Positions 60,742-64,000 of a stretch of 64,000 bases of DNA are shown here, piece after piece. The number at the start of each line of letters is the position of its first letter. Positions within the stretch are counted from its first letter, which is position 1. The translations under genes were made by a program, and so were the position numbers. The stretch is from Massilia sp. R2A-15 (GTDB lineage Bacteria; Pseudomonadota; Gammaproteobacteria; Burkholderiales; Burkholderiaceae_D), in assembly GCF_030704305.1 (NCBI RefSeq), contig NZ_CP131935.1, positions 3,162,001 through 3,226,000 on the forward strand, given 5' to 3'. Under the pieces are notes generated by a model. The model saw only the letters and a list, made by a program, of their open reading frames with translations. It ran no database searches and was not told the origin of the DNA.

Positions 60742-61827
60742 ATGAACTGGAACCAGATCTGCAGGACCGGACTCGCCGCGCTGGCATGCGCGCTGTGCAT
60801 GGGCGCGCAGGCCGCGACCTCGAACGGCGTCACGGCCACCCTCACCACCGACAAGCATGCGCTCGGCAAAACCGACGACGTGGTGGTCAACGTGACCATC
60901 ACCAACACCTCGGCCAGTCCCCAATACGTGCTGAAGTGGCATACGCCGTTCGGCGAGATCGAGGAGTCACTGTTCAAGGTCACGCGCGACGGCCTGCCCG
61001 TGCCCTACCTCGGCGCCCACTACAAGCGCCAGGCGCCGACCGCGGCCGACTACTACCTGCTCAAGCCCGGTGCGTCGCACAGCATGAAGGTCGAGCTGTC
61101 GTCGATGTACGACATGAGCATCACCGGCGACTACCAGATCAGCTACGACGCCAAATCGCTGCAGCTGTTCTACGACGAGCCGGCCGCCAGGGGCGTGGCG
61201 GCGCAGCGCGAGATCGGCGAGATCACCTCGGCGCCGCTGACGGTCTGGATCGATGGCGCGCAGCCGCGCGGCACCATGCCGAAGGGCCCTACCATCGACG
61301 AATTGCGTGCCGCGCAGGGCCAGAGCCTGGCCTTCAGCAAGTGCACGGCGTCGCAGCAGACCACCATCGCGCAGGCGCTGTCGGCCGGCTCGGCGATGGC
61401 CAGCAATGGCGACGCCTACATGAACGGCGCCAAGGGCGCGCGCTACGTCAAGTGGTTCGGCGCCAACAACGCGGCGCGCGAAAGCACCGTCAAGGCGCAC
61501 TTCGCCTCGCTCAAGGATGCGTTCGCCAACAAGCCGGTCACGGTCGACTGCGGCTGCAAGAAGACCTACTACGCTTACGTCTATCCGACCCAGCCGTATG
61601 TGATTTACGTGTGCAAGGCGTTCTGGACGGCGCCGATGACGGGCACCGATTCGAAAGGCGGCACCCTGGTGCATGAGATGAGCCACTTCAATGTGGTCGC
61701 CAGCACCGACGACTGGGTGTACGGCCAGTCGGGCGCGGCCAGCCTGGCGATCAGCGATCCGGCGAAGGCGATCGACAACGCCGACTCGCACGAGTATTTT
61801 GGCGAGAATACGCCGGCGCTGCAGTAA
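60742..61827 (+). CDS. Secreted M35-family (aspzincin) metallopeptidase
   Basis: The 361-residue protein has a signal peptide (1-24, ending AQAA), a beta-sandwich N-terminal domain (about 28-160) and a C-terminal deuterolysin-type domain. Zinc ligands are His311 and His315 in HEMSH, with Glu312 as catalyst, and Asp324 in STDDWVYG, the aspzincin third-ligand motif. Cysteines around CGC (about 270) suggest disulphides. Relatives cleave before Lys or at other peptide bonds outside the cell. It converges on a gene encoding a protein like its own N-terminal domain. Confidence 0.92.
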   Translation: MNWNQICRTGLAALACALCMGAQAATSNGVTATLTTDKHALGKTDDVVVNVTITNTSASPQYVLKWHTPFGEIEESLFKVTRDGLPVPYLGAHYKRQAPTAADYYLLKPGASHSMKVELSSMYDMSITGDYQISYDAKSLQLFYDEPAARGVAAQREIGEITSAPLTVWIDGAQPRGTMPKGPTIDELRAAQGQSLAFSKCTASQQTTIAQALSAGSAMASNGDAYMNGAKGARYVKWFGANNAARESTVKAHFASLKDAFANKPVTVDCGCKKTYYAYVYPTQPYVIYVCKAFWTAPMTGTDSKGGTLVHEMSHFNVVASTDDWVYGQSGAASLAISDPAKAIDNADSHEYFGENTPALQ

Positions 61828-61835
61828 GGGAGAAT

Positions 61836-61862
61836 GGGGTCAGGTCCGCCGGACCTGACCCC
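61836..61862 (+). repeat. 27-bp palindrome family, perfect copy
   Basis: GGGGTCAGGTCC, GCC, GGACCTGACCCC preceded by GAAT, 8 bp after the M35 stop. Confidence 0.92.
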
Positions 61863-61921
61863 GAAGTTGCACGCCAGCGGTGAAATCGTCGAAACGGATT
61901 TTCTGTTGTGCTGGCAAAAAC

Positions 61922-61936
61922 GGGGACTAGGCGTCC
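61922..61936 (-). repeat. Second palindrome family, reversed and truncated copy
   Basis: GGGGAC, TAGGC, GTCC is the reverse complement of the sequence at 26421, lacking the last two bases of one arm. Confidence 0.6.
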
Positions 61937-61966
61937 GCGCCGCCCCAACGGACCCAACCCATCTTA

Positions 61967-61993
61967 AAAAATGCACCAATATGGTGCATTTTT
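61967..61993. terminator. Bidirectional terminator between convergent genes
   Basis: AAAAATGCACCA (61967-61978), loop ATA, TGGTGCATTTTT (61982-61993), a perfect 12-bp stem with A and T runs for both strands. Confidence 0.88.
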
Positions 61994-61994
61994 G

Positions 61995-62513
61995 TTATTG
62001 GATGATGTGTGCGAACAGCACGGTCTCGGGCTCGACCGGCGTGGCGTCGGCGATCTTCTTCACGTCGGCCAGATAGCTGCCCGCGTAGTTCAGCTGGTAG
62101 GTGTGGCGGCCCTGCATGAACGCGTAGGCGCGGGTGATGTCGATGGTGTTCTTCAGCTGGCTGTGCGGCTTGACGGCGACGAAGTCGGCCTTGCCGAGCG
62201 GCGCGCGCTTGACGGTCGGGCCGGTGTAGTCGAGCGGGTCGCCGTTCGAGCTGTCGCGCACCTCGAACCAGTTGCCGAACAATTCCTGCTCGGTCGCCAC
62301 CGAACGAGCCACCCACACCGTGCGGTCGCTCTGGTTGTCGATCGTCAGCCGCACGAGCACCTTGCCGTCGCGCGATTCCACCTGCACTTTTTCGCTGACC
62401 GGATTGACCATGCCGTCCCTTGCGCTGGCGCTGCCGCCGAGAACGATGACCGCCGTCGCGCAGGCCGCGCCCAGTAAAACTGCCAGAATACCCTTTGTTG
62501 CTGCCCTGCCCAT
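61995..62513 (-). CDS. Secreted free homologue of the M35 N-terminal domain
   Basis: The 172-residue protein has a signal peptide (about 1-33, ending SASA). The rest aligns with the N-terminal beta-sandwich of the neighbouring M35 peptidase: YTGPTVKRAPLGKADF against YLGAHYKRQAPTAADY, VKPHSQLKNTIDITRAY against LKPGASHSMKVELSSMY, and HTYQLNY against GDYQISY. It has no peptidase domain. It may inhibit, chaperone or share a receptor with the peptidase. The ATG at 62513 gives a clean signal peptide; longer in-frame starts run into repeats. Confidence 0.85.
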   Translation of the reverse strand: MGRAATKGILAVLLGAACATAVIVLGGSASARDGMVNPVSEKVQVESRDGKVLVRLTIDNQSDRTVWVARSVATEQELFGNWFEVRDSSNGDPLDYTGPTVKRAPLGKADFVAVKPHSQLKNTIDITRAYAFMQGRHTYQLNYAGSYLADVKKIADATPVEPETVLFAHIIQ

Positions 62514-62647
62514 TACTGCTCCAAGAAAAATAACTGGCGTGATTGTGCACCGCGCCATGCCGTTCGCCAAGCGGACTTGCGCAAAGTTACAAAGGAAAAT
62601 CGCGCGCGGCAACACCGGCGCATGAGCGCGCGCAAGATTTCTTGATT

Positions 62648-62732
62648 GTCGTTCCTGCGAAGGCAGGAACCCATGCTGAATCTGCTCCATTGGTACTGCG
62701 TGCTCAGCATGGGTTCCTGCCTACGCAACGAC
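62648..62732. repeat. REP-type inverted pair, copy 2
   Basis: GTCGTTCCTGCGAAGGCAG... at the left and ...GGGTTCCTGCCTACGCAACGAC at the right. Three bases are missing near the right end compared with copy 3. Confidence 0.88.
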
Positions 62733-62756
62733 GGCATTATCGGGTGGCAGGTGATA

Positions 62757-62783
62757 GGGTCTGACCCCGCGGGGTCAGACTCC
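62757..62783. repeat. GGGTCTGACCCC-type palindrome
   Basis: GGGTCTGACCCC, GC, GGGGTCAGACTCC. It resembles 34816 and lies between two REP copies; a shortened version recurs at 62932. Confidence 0.75.
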
Positions 62784-62817
62784 GGACGCGGCGCGTAATT
62801 TCCAGGGTGGGCCGATT

Positions 62818-62906
62818 GTCGTTCCTGCGAAGGCAGGAACCCATGCTGAATTTGCTCCGTTGGTGCTGCGTGCTCAGCATGGGTTCCTGCCTACGCAGGA
62901 ACGACG
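62818..62906. repeat. REP-type inverted pair, copy 3
   Basis: Nearly identical to copy 2 and 170 bp downstream of it. The flanks (GATT before, GGCATTATCGGGT after) are shared too, so copies 2 and 3 form a tandem duplication. Confidence 0.9.
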
Positions 62907-62956
62907 GCATTATCGGGTAGCAGGTGATAGAGTCTGACCCCGGACGCGAGAAGCCT

Positions 62957-63043
62957 GTCGCACCTGCGAAGGCAGGTGCCTATGCTGAGCATCCGGACCG
63001 GTAATGCAAGCTCAGCATGGGTTCCTGCCTCCGCAGGAACGAC
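62957..63043. repeat. REP-type inverted pair, copy 4
   Basis: Left end GTCGCACCTGCGAAGGCAGG and right end CCTGCCTCCGCAGGAACGAC. The interior differs from copies 2 and 3. The remaining bases up to motD (63044-63130) show nothing. Confidence 0.85.
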
Positions 63044-63130
63044 GGTCTATCGGCTAATGGCCTTTGTCGATGCTGACTTGGTCCTTCACTAAACGGCGTA
63101 AGAGTCAGCCCCCCGGACGCCGCGCCGACC

Positions 63131-63880
63131 TTATTTGGTGGGGATTTCCTTCGTCGCGTCGGGCAAGGCCGACAGGATCGTCACCGCCACGCGGCGGTTG
63201 CGCGCGCGACCTTCCGCGTCGTCGTTCGACGCCACCGGGATGTTCGAGCCGTGCCCCACCACCGTCATGCGCCCTGGCGCCACGCCGCTGTCGATGAACA
63301 GCCGCACCACGGCGCTCGCGCGCGCGGCCGACAATTCCCAGTTCGACGGGAACACCGGATTCCTGATCTGCAGATTGTCGGTGTGCCCTTCGACCTGCAG
63401 CGTGTGCGGATCGTCGCGCAGCAGCACCGCCAGCGCGCGCAAGGCTTCGCGCGAATCGTTCGTCAGCGTGGCGTCGCCCGAATCGAACAGCACGCTCGCA
63501 TTGATCTCGACGCTCACGCCGCGGCTGTTCTGCGTCACCCGCACCTTGCCTTCCTTGACCAGCGGCGCCAGCGTCGATGTCAGGTCGCGCGCCAGCGTCG
63601 TCAGGCGCTCGCGCTCGCGCCGCAGCGCTTCGGCGCGGCGCTTGGCGACGATGTTGGGCAGCTGGATCGCGCCCGGAATCTCGGCCGTCGATCTGGGCGC
63701 GACGCGCCCGCCGAAGGCATTGCCCAGCGCATCCGAGAACACCTTGTACTTGCCCTCGTTGACCACCGAGATCGCGTACATCACCACAAAGAACGCGAAC
63801 AGCAAGGTGATGAAATCGGCGTACGAGATCAGCCAGCGCTCGTGGTTGTCGGTGGCCTCGTCGTATTTTTTGCGCGCCAT
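63131..63880 (-). CDS. motD: Flagellar motor protein MotD (MotB family)
   Basis: The 249-residue protein has one N-terminal membrane segment (about 18-38) with the proton-binding Asp in SYADFITLLFAFFVVMYA, a plug-like region, and an OmpA-type peptidoglycan domain (about 115-235, with VEGHTDN and NWELSAARASAVVRLF). It anchors the stator to the wall. It pairs with the MotA-like gene directly upstream, and such second stators in this group are named MotC/MotD. Confidence 0.93.
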   Translation of the reverse strand: MARKKYDEATDNHERWLISYADFITLLFAFFVVMYAISVVNEGKYKVFSDALGNAFGGRVAPRSTAEIPGAIQLPNIVAKRRAEALRRERERLTTLARDLTSTLAPLVKEGKVRVTQNSRGVSVEINASVLFDSGDATLTNDSREALRALAVLLRDDPHTLQVEGHTDNLQIRNPVFPSNWELSAARASAVVRLFIDSGVAPGRMTVVGHGSNIPVASNDDAEGRARNRRVAVTILSALPDATKEIPTK

Positions 63881-63882
63881 GG

Positions 63883-64000
63883 TCAGGGCCGCGACAGCAG
63901 GCTCGCCACGCGCTCGTCGATCACGCGCGAATGGTCGCCGCTGGAGATGTCGTAGAACACCTCGGTGAGGATTTCATACTGCGTCACCGTCTCAGCCACG
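63883..64000 (-). CDS. motC: MotA-family stator protein MotC, 3' end only
   Basis: Only the last 39 codons are in the window. They end ILTEVFYDISSGDHSRVIDERVASLLSRP, matching the C-terminal region of MotA-like proteins (E.L..I..G...R.ID.R). The stop lies 2 bp before the motD start, so the genes are coupled. The identification rests mainly on that context. Confidence 0.75.
   Translation of the reverse strand, partial: VAETVTQYEILTEVFYDISSGDHSRVIDERVASLLSRP

Noticed and set aside
1837..61862. Binding site of one regulator as explanation for all 27-bp palindromes
   Set aside because: Copies lie mostly after genes or inside coding sequence, with no consistent promoter position, so a regulon operator is unlikely.
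60379..63043. CRISPR array
   Set aside because: The repeats are long imperfect palindromic pairs, irregularly spaced and separated by genes, with no short uniform direct repeats or spacers and no cas genes.
16071..64000. tRNA or rRNA genes
   Set aside because: No cloverleaf with CCA end or rRNA core sequence was noticed anywhere in the window; a covariance search would settle this.

Overview
The window reads as a chromosomal segment of a high-GC, motile, nitrate-assimilating betaproteobacterium. The flagellar gene set, the gmk-rpoZ-spoT block, the nitrate genes and many small dispersed palindromes fit the Oxalobacteraceae (Massilia/Telluria/Duganella group) best. That placement is an inference from gene content and repeat style; no rRNA gene is present to confirm it.

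Layout. 1-14.3 kb is housekeeping and signalling: the end of a hybrid histidine kinase; a leftward Ser/Thr kinase, PP2C phosphatase and rph; rightward yicC, gmk, rpoZ and spoT; an MNT/HEPN pair whose HEPN gene has a frame break; a YCII protein; a 30-residue peptide gene; a DUF2726 protein; greB; and a NarX/DegS-type kinase with its response regulator. 14.5-16.1 kb is a GGDEF diguanylate cyclase. 16.4-23.3 kb is the filament cluster (fliC, flaG, fliD, fliS, fliT, a FliK-like gene, an FlhB-C-terminus-like gene and a PilZ brake). 23.4-25.6 kb holds a FAH-family enzyme, a VOC protein and a YddG-like exporter. 25.7-34.8 kb is nitrate assimilation (nasT, a leader RNA, narK, nirB, nirD, an FAD oxidoreductase, nasA). 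34.8-35.2 kb holds a lone FitA-like antitoxin. 35.3-46.9 kb is the basal body and export set: fliE leftward, fliFGHIJK and fliLMNOPQR rightward. 47.2-58.5 kb is flgBCDEFGHIJKL, leftward, with a small inserted gene beyond flgL. 58.7-60.3 kb is flgA, flgM, flgN. 60.7-62.5 kb is an M35 metallopeptidase facing a gene that looks like a free copy of its N-terminal domain. The window ends in a REP cluster and the leftward motC-motD stator genes.

How the parts work together. About half of the window builds and controls one flagellum: rod, hook, C ring, export gate, filament and cap, chaperones, anti-sigma factor, stator and c-di-GMP brake. The diguanylate cyclase beside fliC could supply the signal read by the PilZ protein. 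A strong FliA-type promoter lies before flgM and a weaker candidate before fliC. The nitrate operon has a layered control region: a sigma-54 promoter, then three RNA hairpins with ANTAR-type hexaloops, then an intrinsic terminator whose 5' arm overlaps the third hairpin. The gene for the ANTAR protein NasT lies just upstream.

The most unusual feature is a family of roughly 20 copies of a 27-bp palindrome: left arm GGGGTCAGGTCC, loop GC(A/C), right arm GGACC(A/T)GACCCC. Copies often come in opposed pairs. They lie between genes, at gene ends where they supply final codons or a stop, beside terminators, and twice in frame inside fliO. A second palindrome family and classical REP-type inverted repeats are mixed with it.
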